Positions 21,061-31,700 of a stretch of 64,000 bases of DNA are shown here, piece after piece (position 1 is the stretch's first letter; each line of letters opens with the position of its first letter). The stretch comes from Gemella sp. zg-570 (GTDB lineage: Bacteria; Bacillota; Bacilli; Staphylococcales; Gemellaceae). Position numbers and translations under genes: made by a program. The notes beneath the pieces were generated by a model, which searched no databases, was not told the origin of the DNA, and saw only the letters and a program-made list of their open reading frames with translations. The stretch is taken from contig NZ_CP076443.1 of the NCBI RefSeq assembly GCF_018866345.1, forward strand, positions 705,501 to 769,500, read 5' to 3'.

Positions 21061-22245
21061 TTATTTTGATAATTCAAATGTATCTCTTGAAATCATTAAT
21101 TCTTCATTTGTAGGAATAACGAAAGCTCTAACTTTAGAAGTAGGTTTTGTTATTTCAGCAATTTTTCCACGAACATTATTTGCTTCTTTATCAACTTCTA
21201 TTCCTAAGAAAGATAATCCTTCTAATACTTCTTCACGAACCCAAGCAGCATTTTCGCCAACACCTGCAGTAAATACTATCACGTCTACTCCGTTCATAAT
21301 TGCAGCATAAGAGCCAACATATTCTTTAATTCTACTTATATAAATATCAATTGCTTCAGCTGCATTAGCATTTGTATATCTAATATCTTCTACATCACGC
21401 AAGTCAGAAGATACTCCTGACAAACCTTTTAATCCAGATTCATTATTAAATACATGGATTATTTCTTTTAAATCTAAACCTGTTTTTAATGAAATATAAG
21501 GAATAGTAGCTGGGTCTATATCTCCAGTTCTAGTTCCCATAACTAAACCTGAAAGTGGTGTGAATCCCATTGATGTATCAAGTGATTTTCCTTCTTTAAT
21601 TGCACAGATTGACGCACCATTTCCTATGTGGCATGAAATTGTTTTAAGTTCTTCTACTTTTTTATCAGTAACTTCTGCTACCATTTGAGCTATATATCTA
21701 TGGCTAGTTCCGTGAGCTCCGTATTTACGAACGCCATATTTTTCATAATATTCTCTCGGTACTGCATACATATATGTTGATTTAGGCATTGATTGGTGGA
21801 ATGCAGTGTCAAATGTTAAGACGTTTGGCACCCCGGGAAGCACTTTTTGAAATGCTTTTACTCCCATAATATTAGCTGGATTATGTAAAGGTGCTAAATC
21901 TTGTATTGAGTCTAATTGTTTTAAAACTTCATCTGTTACTAAAACTGAAGAGTCAAAAAATTCTCCACCATGAACTACACGGTGTCCAACACCCTCTATT
22001 TCTTCTACTTTCTCAACTATTTTCATTTCTGTCAATTTGTTGACTAATCTTTCTATTGCAAAGTTATGGTTCGGTATATCTAATTCGTCTTTAATTTTCT
22101 CTCCATTAAATTCGATAGTGAATATTCCATTTTCTATCCCTATTCTTTCTACAAGACCTTTTGCAATAACTTTTTCTTCTGGCATTTTAAATAATTGAAA
22201 TTTTAAAGATGAACTTCCTGAATTAATAGCCAATATTTTTGTCAT
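21061..22245 (-). CDS. ackA: Acetate kinase
   Basis: Acetyl phosphate + ADP to acetate + ATP, the energy-yielding end of acetate fermentation. With the ATG at 22245 the protein has 394 residues and starts MTKILAINSGSSSLKFQLF, the family signature. A second signature FDTAFHQSMP with the catalytic Asp/His region is near 145-160, and SCHIGNGASICAI near 205. An in-frame ATG at 22287 would add 14 residues, but the likely promoter -10 covers it and the AAGGAG site lies after it, so the downstream start is right. Confidence 0.97.
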   Translation of the reverse strand: MTKILAINSGSSSLKFQLFKMPEEKVIAKGLVERIGIENGIFTIEFNGEKIKDELDIPNHNFAIERLVNKLTEMKIVEKVEEIEGVGHRVVHGGEFFDSSVLVTDEVLKQLDSIQDLAPLHNPANIMGVKAFQKVLPGVPNVLTFDTAFHQSMPKSTYMYAVPREYYEKYGVRKYGAHGTSHRYIAQMVAEVTDKKVEELKTISCHIGNGASICAIKEGKSLDTSMGFTPLSGLVMGTRTGDIDPATIPYISLKTGLDLKEIIHVFNNESGLKGLSGVSSDLRDVEDIRYTNANAAEAIDIYISRIKEYVGSYAAIMNGVDVIVFTAGVGENAAWVREEVLEGLSFLGIEVDKEANNVRGKIAEITKPTSKVRAFVIPTNEELMISRDTFELSK

Positions 22246-22285
22246 AATATAAAATATCTCCTTAAGTATAAAATATTTATTTTTC

Positions 22286-22314
22286 ATTATCTCACTATTT
22301 TAAAATAAATTCAA
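22286..22314 (-). promoter_or_regulatory. ackA promoter
   Basis: Minus strand: TTGAAT (22309-22314), 17-bp spacer, GATAAT (22286-22291) with TG at the extended -10 position. It lies between uvrC and ackA and excludes the upstream in-frame ATG of ackA. Confidence 0.65.
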
Positions 22315-22361
22315 TAGTTTTCAAAAAAAATGTTAGCTTTTTTATTGCTATCGTATAAATA

Positions 22362-24128
22362 TTATTCTTGGTTTTTAATTTTTAAAGCTAATTCCTTTTT
22401 TAATTCAGTTACTGTTGCTTTCGGTATTCCCAAAGCAATTAATTTGCTATCTTCAGATAATAATATTTCATTCAAACTAGAAAATTTTTCTAATAATAAT
22501 TTTTTTCTAGTCTTTCCTATCCCCTTAATACTATCTAGTGGACTATTAAACATATTTTTTGTTCGTAAACTTCGATGATAAGTTATAGCAAATCTATGGA
22601 CTTCATCTTGTATTCTTTTTAAAAATAGATAGTAATCTGAGTTTTTAGCAAGATTAATAACTTCAAAATCGTCAGTAATTATATATTCTGTAATGTGTCT
22701 ATTATTTTTTACTAAACCTATAATTTTTATATCTAAATTTAATTTTTGATGAATAATTTCAACAGCAGCTACAACATGATTTTTACTGCCATCTACTATA
22801 ATTAAATCTGGTTTTAAATTATTTTCATTATAGCATTTTAATAATACTTCTTTCATTGTAGCTACATCATCTATGTTTGAATTATTTATTCTAAATTTTC
22901 GATAACCGTATGTATTTTTTTTACCATTTACAAAATTAACTTTTACAGAAACAGCACTCTGCCCCATTATATTAGAATTATCAAAAGCATCTATATTATT
23001 TATGCTATTAACACCTATTTTTTGTGCTAATTCATCTAGCATTTGTAAATTTTGTTTCTCTTTTTCCTCTTCAATAATAATTTCATTTTTCAAATAAAAT
23101 TCAGCATTGTTTTTTACTGTATCAATAATTTTTTTATTATTTCCTTTTTGAGGAGAAATTACTTTTACATCTAATAATTTTTCTAAAAAATCAGTATTAT
23201 TAGTTTCTATATAGAGTTCTTTAGGTTTTTTATTAAAACTATAATATTGATTTAGATAAGAAGATAATATTTCTTCTGGATTATCATATAAATCAAAATA
23301 TTCAATTTTCCTTTCAATAATTCCACCAAATCTTGCCAGAAAAATTTGTATACAAATATAATTATCATCATAGAAATAACCTATGTAATCTCTGTCTATA
23401 TGTGTATTAGAAGCTATAGTTTGTTTTTCTAGCGATACATTAATTGATTTTATATACTCATGTGTTTTGGCTGCCAATTCAAATTCTAAATTATTAACAT
23501 AAGTATTCATTTTTTCATTTAAAATATCTAAAACTTTTCTTGTATCTCCATTTAAAAATATTTTAATATTATTTATATTTTCTTTATAGTCATTCTTAGT
23601 TAAATTTTTAGCACATGGGCCTAAGCATTCACGAATTTGATAATACATGCAGGGTCTTTTTTCTACCGGATTGCATTTTCTTAAGGGGTATATTTTATCA
23701 ATAATTTCTTTTAAATTATTAGCATATCTTATATTCACATAGGGTCCAAAATAAATATTTTTTGAATTTTTTTTGTATTTTCTTGTCAACATTATTCTAG
23801 GATGACTTTCATTAGTTATAACTAAGTAGGGATAAGACTTATCATCTTTAAGTTTTATATTGTAGTAAGGTTTATGTTTTTTTATTAAATTATTTTCTAA
23901 AATTAAAGCCTCTTTTTCAGAATTAACTATGATAAATTCCATATCATTTATCTTATTAATAAGAAGTTGAGTTTTTTTGTTATGAGTTCCATTAAAATAA
24001 CTTCTAACTCTATTTTTTAAATTTTTTGCCTTTCCTACATATATTATATTATCCAAATCATCTTTGTAGATGTAGCAACCAGGTTTATCTGGTAATAATT
24101 CTAATTTTTTATTAATTATTTCATTCAT
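22362..24128 (-). CDS. uvrC: Excinuclease ABC subunit C (UvrC)
   Basis: Makes both incisions around lesions in nucleotide excision repair. The 588 residues have an N-terminal GIY-YIG nuclease domain (about 12-90, with CYIYKDDLDNIIYVGKAKNL), a Cys cluster at about 155-175 (CNPVEKRPCMYYQIRECLGPC), a UVR domain near 200-235, an RNase H-like C-terminal nuclease and a terminal helix-hairpin-helix region. A short SD (AAGGAC) is seen. It follows the prkC terminator with only about 15 bases between them, so transcription probably comes by read-through or from within prkC. Confidence 0.97.
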   Translation of the reverse strand: MNEIINKKLELLPDKPGCYIYKDDLDNIIYVGKAKNLKNRVRSYFNGTHNKKTQLLINKINDMEFIIVNSEKEALILENNLIKKHKPYYNIKLKDDKSYPYLVITNESHPRIMLTRKYKKNSKNIYFGPYVNIRYANNLKEIIDKIYPLRKCNPVEKRPCMYYQIRECLGPCAKNLTKNDYKENINNIKIFLNGDTRKVLDILNEKMNTYVNNLEFELAAKTHEYIKSINVSLEKQTIASNTHIDRDYIGYFYDDNYICIQIFLARFGGIIERKIEYFDLYDNPEEILSSYLNQYYSFNKKPKELYIETNNTDFLEKLLDVKVISPQKGNNKKIIDTVKNNAEFYLKNEIIIEEEKEKQNLQMLDELAQKIGVNSINNIDAFDNSNIMGQSAVSVKVNFVNGKKNTYGYRKFRINNSNIDDVATMKEVLLKCYNENNLKPDLIIVDGSKNHVVAAVEIIHQKLNLDIKIIGLVKNNRHITEYIITDDFEVINLAKNSDYYLFLKRIQDEVHRFAITYHRSLRTKNMFNSPLDSIKGIGKTRKKLLLEKFSSLNEILLSEDSKLIALGIPKATVTELKKELALKIKNQE

Positions 24129-24141
24129 ATTATGTCCTTAT

Positions 24142-24178
24142 AAAAAAGATAAAGTTAATAATTAACTTTATCTTTTTT
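24142..24178 (-). terminator. Terminator after prkC
   Basis: A 17-bp perfect stem (24142-24158 with 24162-24178), a 3-nt loop and T runs on either strand. It lies between the prkC stop and uvrC. Confidence 0.85.
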
Positions 24179-24188
24179 TACTTATTTT

Positions 24189-26108
24189 TTATCTAGCAAC
24201 TGTAACCGAAATTGATGACCCTTTTTTAATTGTTCCATTTTTAGGGCTTTGAGAAATAACTGTACCAGAAGGAATATTTGATTCTTTATAAGTTATTTTT
24301 AATATTAAATCATTTTTTTCAGCCCAAGTTTTCAAACTTTCTACATCTTTTTCAACAAAGTTAGTTACTGTTACATTAGATGTTGCTGGATTTTCTCCCT
24401 TAGATACTACTACAGAAATTTCATCACCTTTTTTTAATTTTGAATTTTCAGACTGTGATTGGCTAATAATAGTATTTTCTTTATATTCAGAGCTATATTC
24501 ATTGGCAGATACTCTAATTTTTACTCCTAATTTTTCTGCTAGAGAATATGTTTCATTCAAAGTCTTACCGATAAAATTAGGTATCAGTATTTCTTTAGCG
24601 CCAGTTGAAATTTTTATAACTAATGATGTATCTTTTGGATTAACTTTTTTACCAGAATCTATACTCTGATACATTACTTTGCCTTCTTCATATTCGTCAG
24701 AATTTGCTTTTTCATAAGTAACATTTTTAAATCCTAATTTTTCTATTGCATTTCTAACTTGTAATTCTGTCATTCCTAAATAATTTGGCATATCTATTGT
24801 ATTTTTACCTGAAGATACTTTTAAATTGATGACGCTACCCTTTGCAACTTTTTTTCCATTTGAAGGGTCGCTACTTATTACAGTATTTTCTTTTACATTA
24901 TCATTAGCAACTTCAGTAATTTCTCCAACAACTAATTCTGCATTTAATATTTGACTTTTTGCTTCTTCTAGAGTCAAGTTTTTAAGGTCGGGAACAGATA
25001 TCCTAGACACATTCATATAATAATTATATGAATATGCTGTTATACCTATTGCTGAAATTATTAAAAATATTGCAATAAAAATTTTTAATATAGGTGATTT
25101 CTTTTTCTTTTCTAGTTCATCTTCATTTTTTATATAAACTTTTTTATAAGCATTATTTTTTTCTTTAGATTCATTATAATTATTATAAAACTCAGAATTA
25201 GAATAAGTTTGAATAACTGTTCTTTCGTAATTATCATCATTTTTATTATTTAGTGCTGAAAAACCAGTGTATAAAGTTTCGTTTAATCTTTCATAGTTTA
25301 AACAAGTTTTTAAGTCTTCAGATAATTCTTTTGAACTAATATATCTTTCGTTTGGATTTTTCATAGTAGCTTTAATGATAATATTTTTAACGCTTTTAGG
25401 TATATCACTTCTATATTTATCAATATTAGGTATATCTTCTTGCAAATGTTTTAAGGCTATAGCAACAGCTGATTCCCCCTTAAAAGGAATTTTTCCTGTA
25501 AGTAGTTCAAACATTAAAATTCCAAGAGAGTATATATCGCTTTGTGCAGTTGCTACATTTCCTCTTGCTTGTTCAGGAGATAAGTAATAAACCGTACCTA
25601 ACATTTGATTTGTTTGTGTTAGAGTTGTATCTCCGTATGCTCTTGATATTCCAAAATCAGTTATTTTGCAAGTTAAATTTTTATCCATTAAAATATTTTG
25701 TGGTTTTATATCCCTATGGATAATTCCGTTTTTGTGGGCGTGAGATAGCCCTTCTGCTATTTGTTTCATTATATGTATAGCAGTATCTAAAGGAATATTA
25801 GGGTTTTTAACCATATAATCTTTTAGTGTCATTCCTTCTACATATTCTAAAATTAAATAATAAAAATTATCCTCATTTTCTACATCATATATAGAAACTA
25901 TATTATTATGATATAAAGTAGTTACAGCATTTGCTTCCCTATTAAATCTTTTAATAGCTTCTTCATCATTAGAATCAATTTTAAATGTTTTTACAGCAAC
26001 TTTTCTATTTAAAATTGTATCCTCTGCAAGCCAAACTGTTGCCATTCCTCCTGTACCTAAGTGAGAAATAATTTTATATCTGTTGCATATTATATTATTT
26101 ATCATCAT
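24189..26108 (-). CDS. prkC: PASTA-domain Ser/Thr protein kinase PrkC (StkP/PknB type)
   Basis: Membrane kinase that senses muropeptides and controls cell-wall growth and division. The cytoplasmic kinase domain spans about 8-270 with catalytic K40, HRD at 131-133 and DFG at 151-153. One membrane helix is at about 339-361 after KKKKS, and four extracellular PASTA repeats follow from about 369 to the end. AGGAG lies just before two adjacent ATG codons, so the start could also be at 26105. It overlaps prpC by 14 bases. It is the last gene of the fmt-rsmB-rlmN-prpC-prkC unit; rsgA, which often follows, is absent here. Confidence 0.97.
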   Translation of the reverse strand: MMINNIICNRYKIISHLGTGGMATVWLAEDTILNRKVAVKTFKIDSNDEEAIKRFNREANAVTTLYHNNIVSIYDVENEDNFYYLILEYVEGMTLKDYMVKNPNIPLDTAIHIMKQIAEGLSHAHKNGIIHRDIKPQNILMDKNLTCKITDFGISRAYGDTTLTQTNQMLGTVYYLSPEQARGNVATAQSDIYSLGILMFELLTGKIPFKGESAVAIALKHLQEDIPNIDKYRSDIPKSVKNIIIKATMKNPNERYISSKELSEDLKTCLNYERLNETLYTGFSALNNKNDDNYERTVIQTYSNSEFYNNYNESKEKNNAYKKVYIKNEDELEKKKKSPILKIFIAIFLIISAIGITAYSYNYYMNVSRISVPDLKNLTLEEAKSQILNAELVVGEITEVANDNVKENTVISSDPSNGKKVAKGSVINLKVSSGKNTIDMPNYLGMTELQVRNAIEKLGFKNVTYEKANSDEYEEGKVMYQSIDSGKKVNPKDTSLVIKISTGAKEILIPNFIGKTLNETYSLAEKLGVKIRVSANEYSSEYKENTIISQSQSENSKLKKGDEISVVVSKGENPATSNVTVTNFVEKDVESLKTWAEKNDLILKITYKESNIPSGTVISQSPKNGTIKKGSSISVTVAR

Positions 26109-26841
26109 TATCTCCTCTCAATACTTTAAATACAGAAATAGATATATTGTCAATTCCTCCCTTATTATTTGCTTCGCTAATAAGGTTATTTACTGCTACT
26201 GATAAATAATCATTCATTAATATATCTGTAATTTCTTCTTCTGTAAGCATAGTTGTCAAGCCGTCCGAACAACTAAGTATATAATCAAATTTTAATTCTT
26301 CTTCTCTTATGTGTATAGTTATATTTTCTGATATACCAATAGCTTGTGTAAGTGCGTGTCTTTTTGGGTGAACTTTAGCTTCTTCTTCAGTAATGACACC
26401 AGCTTCTAATAATACACCAACAAAAGAATCATCTTTACTTAACATTTCTGTAATTCTATTATTATTTATTCCAAATGCTAAACTATCTCCCACATTAGCA
26501 ACAAGAATTTGTTCTTCGAAAACTACTGTAACTAACAAAGTTGTTGCCATTTTTTTATTTTTTTCTGTTGATTTTTTTATAATATCTAAATTAAGTAATT
26601 TAATATTATCAATAACCCAATTTTTCATTGTGTCATAATCATCAAATTTAGTTTTTTTCCACTTTTTAGAGAAATTATTAACTATATAATCACTAGAAAA
26701 TGCAGAATCTTTATGACTACTGACTCCATCACAAATAATACTTATAATGTAGCCCTGTTTATTTTTTACAACATTAATAGCATCTTCATTTTTTTTCTTT
26801 TTTAAGCCCTTATTATAACTATACGAATATACTACTGGCAT
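26095..26841 (-). CDS. prpC: PP2C-type Ser/Thr phosphatase PrpC (Stp)
   Basis: Metal-dependent phosphatase that reverses PrkC phosphorylation. The 248 residues show the PP2C motifs: NEDAINV near 18-24, IICDGVSSH (normally DGMGGH), [12 protein letters not shown] near 118, LSCSDGLT near 195 and GGIDNISI near 228. The GGH of the second motif is replaced by VSSH, a small deviation. The ribosome binding site GGGAGG lies in the rlmN 3' end, and the genes overlap by 23 bases. Confidence 0.95.
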   Translation of the reverse strand: MPVVYSYSYNKGLKKKKNEDAINVVKNKQGYIISIICDGVSSHKDSAFSSDYIVNNFSKKWKKTKFDDYDTMKNWVIDNIKLLNLDIIKKSTEKNKKMATTLLVTVVFEEQILVANVGDSLAFGINNNRITEMLSKDDSFVGVLLEAGVITEEEAKVHPKRHALTQAIGISENITIHIREEELKFDYILSCSDGLTTMLTEEEITDILMNDYLSVAVNNLISEANNKGGIDNISISVFKVLRGDNDDK

Positions 26842-27952
26842 CTGGAATTCCTCCCTTAACCTCGTCTTTTCTTTCTTTTGCTCTTAATTGACCACAGGCT
26901 GCATCTATATCATCACCCTGTGTTCTTCTTATTGTAACATTTACTTTATTTCTTTTTAATATTTTTTCAAAATTAAAAATATCCGATTTGCTAGTTCTGA
27001 CATAATTTCTTTCTGGAACATAATTGATGGGAATTAAATTAACATGACAGTTTAAATCTTTTATTATTTCTGCTAATTTTTCTGCATGTTCTGCTTGGTC
27101 ATTGACCAAGCCCATCAAACCATATTCAAAGGTTATACGACGGTTAGTAATTTTTTGATAATACTTTAATGATGCCATTAATTTATCTATATTATAGGCT
27201 CTATTAACAGGCATTATTCTACTTCTTAATTCATTTGTAGGTGCGTGTAGGGAAACTGCAAAATTAATTTGAATATTCTCATTAGCAAAATCATAAATCT
27301 TAGGTACTATTCCAGATGTAGAAACTGTAATATGCCTAGCTCCAATATTAAATGACTCATCACTATTTACTATTCTAATAAAATCCATCATTTCATCATA
27401 ATTTTCAAAAGGTTCACCTATACCCATTATAACTATACTAGAAATACGTTCTCCTACCTTGTCTAACTCTTGCTGAACTTTTAAAACTTGAGTAACAATC
27501 TCACCTGCTTCAAGATTTCTTTTAAGCCCTCCCAAAGTTGAGGCACAGAATGTACAACCTATTCTACAACCAACCTGAGTAGTAACACATAAGGAATTAC
27601 CATATTTATTTCTCATAAGGACACTTTCTATTGTGTATTTGTCCTGTAATTCAAATAAAAATTTAATAGTTCCGTCTTTTGATTCTTGCTTTATAAGAGT
27701 TTTTAGTGTAGTTATATCAAATTCACTATCTAATTTTTCTTGTAATGATTTTGGTATATTTCTCATTTCAAAAAAACTATTTATTCTTTTTTTATAAAGC
27801 CAATCATATATTTGTTTAGCCCTAAATTTCTTCTCTCCAATAGACACTAAATATTTTTCCAATTGGTCTAATTTTAGAGAATAGATAGACATTTTTTCAA
27901 AATCTTTTAGCCATCTACTTTTTTTATAATTTTTTAATTCAGTAATTAACAT
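26819..27952 (-). CDS. rlmN: Dual-specificity RNA methyltransferase RlmN
   Basis: Radical SAM enzyme that methylates C2 of A2503 in 23S rRNA and A37 in some tRNAs. The 377 residues have the CxxxCxxC cluster motif in [10 protein letters not shown] near 135-144, [11 protein letters not shown] near 195, and the C-terminal Cys of [11 protein letters not shown] needed for the methyl-Cys intermediate. The ATG at 27952 overlaps the rsmB stop region with GGAGG upstream; an internal Met at residue 21 would also align with the family but has no ribosome binding site. Confidence 0.96.
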   Translation of the reverse strand: MLITELKNYKKSRWLKDFEKMSIYSLKLDQLEKYLVSIGEKKFRAKQIYDWLYKKRINSFFEMRNIPKSLQEKLDSEFDITTLKTLIKQESKDGTIKFLFELQDKYTIESVLMRNKYGNSLCVTTQVGCRIGCTFCASTLGGLKRNLEAGEIVTQVLKVQQELDKVGERISSIVIMGIGEPFENYDEMMDFIRIVNSDESFNIGARHITVSTSGIVPKIYDFANENIQINFAVSLHAPTNELRSRIMPVNRAYNIDKLMASLKYYQKITNRRITFEYGLMGLVNDQAEHAEKLAEIIKDLNCHVNLIPINYVPERNYVRTSKSDIFNFEKILKRNKVNVTIRRTQGDDIDAACGQLRAKERKDEVKGGIPDASSIFV

Positions 27953-29277
27953 TAATCCTCCAACTTCCTCATTTTACATATAAAAAATCCATCACAATTA
28001 TACTCATCTGGTAAAATAGAAATCATTCCTGCTTTGTACTCTTTTACAATACCATCCGTAGTAATTTTATCTAATTTAAAATTTTTATTTTTTTCTAAAA
28101 ATTTATCTATATTATATTCATTTTCTCTCTTGTCTATTGTACATGTAGAATAAATAATTATTCCATTTTTTTTAAGATATTTTATACTATTTTCCAGTAT
28201 TTTAAGCTGTAATTGCGATATATCATTTATATAGTTATCATTTATTTTATATTTTATTTCTGGTTTATTTTTTATAACACCAATTCCAGAACAAGGTACA
28301 TCACATATTATTATATCAAACTTTTCTTTAAATTGAGAATTATATATTGTAGCGTCTTGTTCTAGTATTTTTATATTATTTATGCCTAGTTTTTTTACAT
28401 TATCTTCAATTAATTTTAGTTTATGTATATATTTATCACATGAAATTAAATTAGAATTAAAATATTCAGTAGCTACATGAAGACTTTTTCCCCCAGGGGC
28501 AGCACAAACATCTAAAATATTATAATTTTTACTTTTATCTTCATTGATTGTGTGTGCTACAAGGGCACTAGCTTCATCTTGAATAATATATTCACCTGCT
28601 AAAAATTTTTCATCATTCATTGTTGATTTATCAACTACAAGGCAGTCTGTTGAAATTTTACTTCGCTTAACTTCTATTTTTTTACTAGAAAAATATTTTA
28701 TCACTTCTTCAATATTTGTTTTTTTTTTATTAATTCTTATACTATTCTTACTTTTATAAATGAAAGATTTTATTATGCTTTGTCCTTTTTCTAAACCGTA
28801 TTGTTTGGTCAAAATATCATATAATTCTTTTGGACATGAATTTTCTATACAAAATTTTTCTTCTTCGTTTTCAAATTGCAAGTTATCTTCAGAAAAATTT
28901 TGAGCAATATTTCTTAAAATTCCATTTACAAATTTGCTAGTATAAGTACCACCAATTTTTTTTGATATATTTACAATTTCATTTACTATGGCAAAATTTG
29001 GAGTTTTATCCATAAATATTAGTTGATATATAGCCATTAGTAATAAAACTTTAATTTTTGATTTTATTCGAGTTTTAGAGTATTTATTTAATATGTATTC
29101 TAAATAAATTTTATTTTTTATTGTTCCATAGACTACTTCCGTAATATATCTTTTATCCTTATTTTCTAATGAGTATTTTGAAAAAAATTTATTTAAACTT
29201 ATATTACTGTATGCGTCATTTAAGATAATTTCATATAAGACTTCATAGGCTGATTCTCTGGAAGATTTTTTATTCAT
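27952..29277 (-). CDS. rsmB: 16S rRNA (cytosine-967-C5)-methyltransferase RsmB
   Basis: SAM-dependent m5C methyltransferase of the small subunit rRNA. The 441 residues have an N-terminal NusB-like domain (about 1-130), a PUA-like linker and a Rossmann domain with [14 protein letters not shown] near 245 and the catalytic Cys pair in DVPCSGIGV and [12 protein letters not shown]. The ribosome binding site is GGTGAT. It overlaps fmt by 8 bases. Confidence 0.96.
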   Translation of the reverse strand: MNKKSSRESAYEVLYEIILNDAYSNISLNKFFSKYSLENKDKRYITEVVYGTIKNKIYLEYILNKYSKTRIKSKIKVLLLMAIYQLIFMDKTPNFAIVNEIVNISKKIGGTYTSKFVNGILRNIAQNFSEDNLQFENEEEKFCIENSCPKELYDILTKQYGLEKGQSIIKSFIYKSKNSIRINKKKTNIEEVIKYFSSKKIEVKRSKISTDCLVVDKSTMNDEKFLAGEYIIQDEASALVAHTINEDKSKNYNILDVCAAPGGKSLHVATEYFNSNLISCDKYIHKLKLIEDNVKKLGINNIKILEQDATIYNSQFKEKFDIIICDVPCSGIGVIKNKPEIKYKINDNYINDISQLQLKILENSIKYLKKNGIIIYSTCTIDKRENEYNIDKFLEKNKNFKLDKITTDGIVKEYKAGMISILPDEYNCDGFFICKMRKLED

Positions 29278-30229
29278 TCAAATCACCAAGTCTTATTCCC
29301 AAATAATCTTTTTTATTTGATAAGAAAGATTTAATATCCACTCTTTTTTTACCCGACATTTGAACTTCTAATAATTTTAATACAGTATTATCTCCACATT
29401 TTATGAATAATGCGTTATTTTCTTGTTTTATTATAGTTCCAACAGATTTGTCGTTATTTTCAATATCAAAAACTTCTTGTGCCTTCCAAATTTTAAATAT
29501 ATCTTTATATAAATAAGTAAAAGCGCCAGGTGCTGGGTCAAAAGCTCGAATTTTATTGAAGATAGTTCTAGCATTTTCATTCCAATTTATTTGTTCATCT
29601 TTGCGACTGATATTAGGGGCAAAAGTTGCTTGACTATGGTCTTGTTTTACTGGATTTATATTTTTTGAAAAAATATTTGGTAATGTTTCTTTTAATAAGT
29701 CTCTTCCAAGTAATGACATTTTATCATGAACACTTTGGTAGTTGTCGCTATCTAATATAGGAAAAGATGCTTTAGAAATCATATCACCAGAATCTAAACT
29801 TTTCTCCATATACATTATTGTAACTCCAGTTTCTTTAAAATCTTTTAAAATAGAATATTGTATAGGAGCGCCGCCTCTAAGTTCTGGAAGTAAAGAACCA
29901 TGAACATTGACACACTTATATTCAGGTAAATTTAAAATTTTTTCTGGTATTAATTGTCCATAGGCAGCGGTTATTATAATATCTGGATTTAAAAGTTTTA
30001 ATTCATTAAATACTTCTTCATCATGGCTAATATTAATAGGTTGTAAAACTTTTATATTATGTTCTTCTGCTAATACTTTTACAGGAGAAGGAGTTAATAT
30101 TTTTTTTCTTCCTATTTTTTTATCTGGTTGTGTTATTACTAAATTGACACCAAAATCATTTATCAACATTTTCAGTATTGGAACTGAAAAATTAGGTGTT
30201 CCCATAAATACTATTTTTTTATTTTTCAT
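29270..30229 (-). CDS. fmt: Methionyl-tRNA formyltransferase
   Basis: Formylates initiator Met-tRNA with 10-formyl-THF. The 319 residues have FMGTPNFSVPIL at the N-terminus, the catalytic NVHGSLLPELRGGAPIQ (Asn-His), and the C-terminal OB-type tRNA-binding domain from about 205. It is the first gene of its unit. In B. subtilis priA and def precede fmt; here a promoter and the terminator of another unit lie directly upstream. Confidence 0.97.
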   Translation of the reverse strand: MKNKKIVFMGTPNFSVPILKMLINDFGVNLVITQPDKKIGRKKILTPSPVKVLAEEHNIKVLQPINISHDEEVFNELKLLNPDIIITAAYGQLIPEKILNLPEYKCVNVHGSLLPELRGGAPIQYSILKDFKETGVTIMYMEKSLDSGDMISKASFPILDSDNYQSVHDKMSLLGRDLLKETLPNIFSKNINPVKQDHSQATFAPNISRKDEQINWNENARTIFNKIRAFDPAPGAFTYLYKDIFKIWKAQEVFDIENNDKSVGTIIKQENNALFIKCGDNTVLKLLEVQMSGKKRVDIKSFLSNKKDYLGIRLGDLNE

Positions 30230-30261
30230 TACAAATATTCTCCTAAAATTTAATCATAACA

Positions 30262-30290
30262 ATTATACTATGCTATTAAAAAAAAATCAA
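30262..30290 (-). promoter_or_regulatory. fmt operon promoter
   Basis: Minus strand: TTGATT (30285-30290), 17-bp spacer, TATAAT (30262-30267), 33 bases before the fmt start. Confidence 0.65.
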
Positions 30291-30310
30291 AAAATGCTCT
30301 TATAAAAAGA

Positions 30311-30344
30311 AAAATACCAAATTCATTTTAAAATTTGGTATTTT
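30311..30344 (-). terminator. Terminator of gpmA / decayed-gene unit
   Basis: A 13-bp perfect stem (30311-30323 with 30332-30344, AAAATACCAAATT) and an 8-nt loop. It follows the end of the decayed reading frame at 30353 and precedes the fmt promoter. Confidence 0.8.
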
Positions 30345-30352
30345 ATATTTAT

Positions 30353-30998
30353 TTACAATTTAATTATATCTCTGGCTATCTTATCCAAAATTAACTCAAT
30401 ATCTTTTTTATCGAGATTTTCAGAATTTAATTCTTTTAAATTTGCTATTTGACTATTCAAGTTTTCTGAAATAATATAGAAATCATTAATTCTGTTTTCA
30501 TCAATTTTTGCTGTTTTAAAATCAATTTAAAGTCTACCAACTATATCATTAAATTTAATAATATTATCAGAAAATTTATTTATTTTATTTTTAAAAAATT
30601 CATTCGAATATTTATTAATTTTTATATCACTAATAAGAGTATCAGGTTTTGATAAATCAACTAAAAATTTATTTTCATTAATAGATATAAATTCTATTTT
30701 TTTTTATTATTTTTGAAAAATTATCTTCTAAAAAAGCGTAAAATCAATAATTTCCTTTAATATTAAAAGTAGACAATAAATTTTTAAAATCATCTTCATT
30801 TATTAAATCTTCATTAATATGAAAAATCATTTTTTGCTCTTTTGTTTCAAAATCTAGCTTAGTTAAACTGTCAATCTTTACATTATCAATAATATTATTC
30901 AATTATGAGTAATTTATATTATCTTTACTTGTTAAACTACGATCTTGTAAGATAAAAACAAATGAGAATAATAGTAAGAAACTTATTAATTTTTTCAT
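30353..30998 (-). pseudogene. Decayed gene for an exported protein of unknown function
   Basis: The remnant begins 4 bases after the gpmA stop with MKKLISFLLLFSFVFIL, a signal peptide or anchor. It would have encoded about 213 residues, Asn/Lys/Ile rich. The frame is broken by TAA at 30903-30905, TGA at 30744-30746 and TAA at 30527-30529, and by a frameshift near the T9 run at 30697-30705 (a poly-A run on the coding strand). The protein-like composition continues in the shifted frame to a TAA at 30353. I do not recognise the family. It was presumably co-transcribed with gpmA. Loss of function looks certain because several independent lesions are present. Confidence 0.75.
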
Positions 30999-31002
30999 AT
31001 TA

Positions 31003-31689
31003 TTAGAATAATTCAGGAGCTGAAATAATTTCTAAATTCTCATCAATTTCAAAAATTAGTGGAGTTCCCGTTGGAAGATTTAAGTCTAATATCTTCTCAT
31101 CTGAAATTTTTAGTAAATATTTAATAAGTGCTCTTAAACTATTTCCGTGAGCAGAAATTATAACATTTTTCCCATCTTTAATATCTTTTGAAATAGTGCT
31201 TTCCCAGTAAGGTAATACTCTATCAATAGTAAGTTGTAAACTCTCTCCAGTAGGCAACTCTTCTTTAGGAATATCAGCATATCTTTTTTCATTACCAGGA
31301 TAATTTTCATCACTTTCTGTAACTTGTGGTGGTGCCACATCGAAACTTCTTCTCCAGATATGAACTTGCTCATCTCCGTATTTTTCAGCTGTTTCTGCCT
31401 TATTTAAACCCTGTAATCCACCATAATGTCTTTCATTAAGTCTCCAGCTCTTATTTACTGGTATCCATAATTGATCCATTTCTTCAAGTATGATGTTAAG
31501 TGTTTTTATGGCTCTTTTTTGGTAAGAAGTATAGGCAACATCAAATTCTAAACCTAATTCTTTAAGTTTTTTTCCACCTGATACAGCTTCTGCTTGTCCT
31601 TTTTCCGTAATATCAACATCAACCCAACCTGTAAATTTATTTTCTAAATTCCATTGGCTTTCTCCATGTCTTGTTAAAACTAATTTCAT
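31003..31689 (-). CDS. gpmA: 2,3-bisphosphoglycerate-dependent phosphoglycerate mutase
   Basis: Interconverts 3- and 2-phosphoglycerate in glycolysis. The 228 residues match the cofactor-dependent type. The phosphohistidine motif [10 protein letters not shown] has H8; Arg/Glu positions lie in [15 protein letters not shown], and the second catalytic His is in [10 protein letters not shown] near 180. The ribosome binding site TAGGAGG is strong. The decayed exported-protein gene follows 4 bases later. Confidence 0.97.
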   Translation of the reverse strand: MKLVLTRHGESQWNLENKFTGWVDVDITEKGQAEAVSGGKKLKELGLEFDVAYTSYQKRAIKTLNIILEEMDQLWIPVNKSWRLNERHYGGLQGLNKAETAEKYGDEQVHIWRRSFDVAPPQVTESDENYPGNEKRYADIPKEELPTGESLQLTIDRVLPYWESTISKDIKDGKNVIISAHGNSLRALIKYLLKISDEKILDLNLPTGTPLIFEIDENLEIISAPELF

Positions 31690-31700
31690 TTAAAATCCTC

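Noticed and set aside
30744-30746. TGA in the decayed gene as a recoded Trp codon
   Set aside because: Two TAA codons and a frameshift break the same frame, and no intact gene in the window has an internal TGA.
31158-31373. A 71-codon minus-strand ORF inside gpmA
   Set aside because: It lies wholly within gpmA in another frame and has no family-like features or ribosome binding site.
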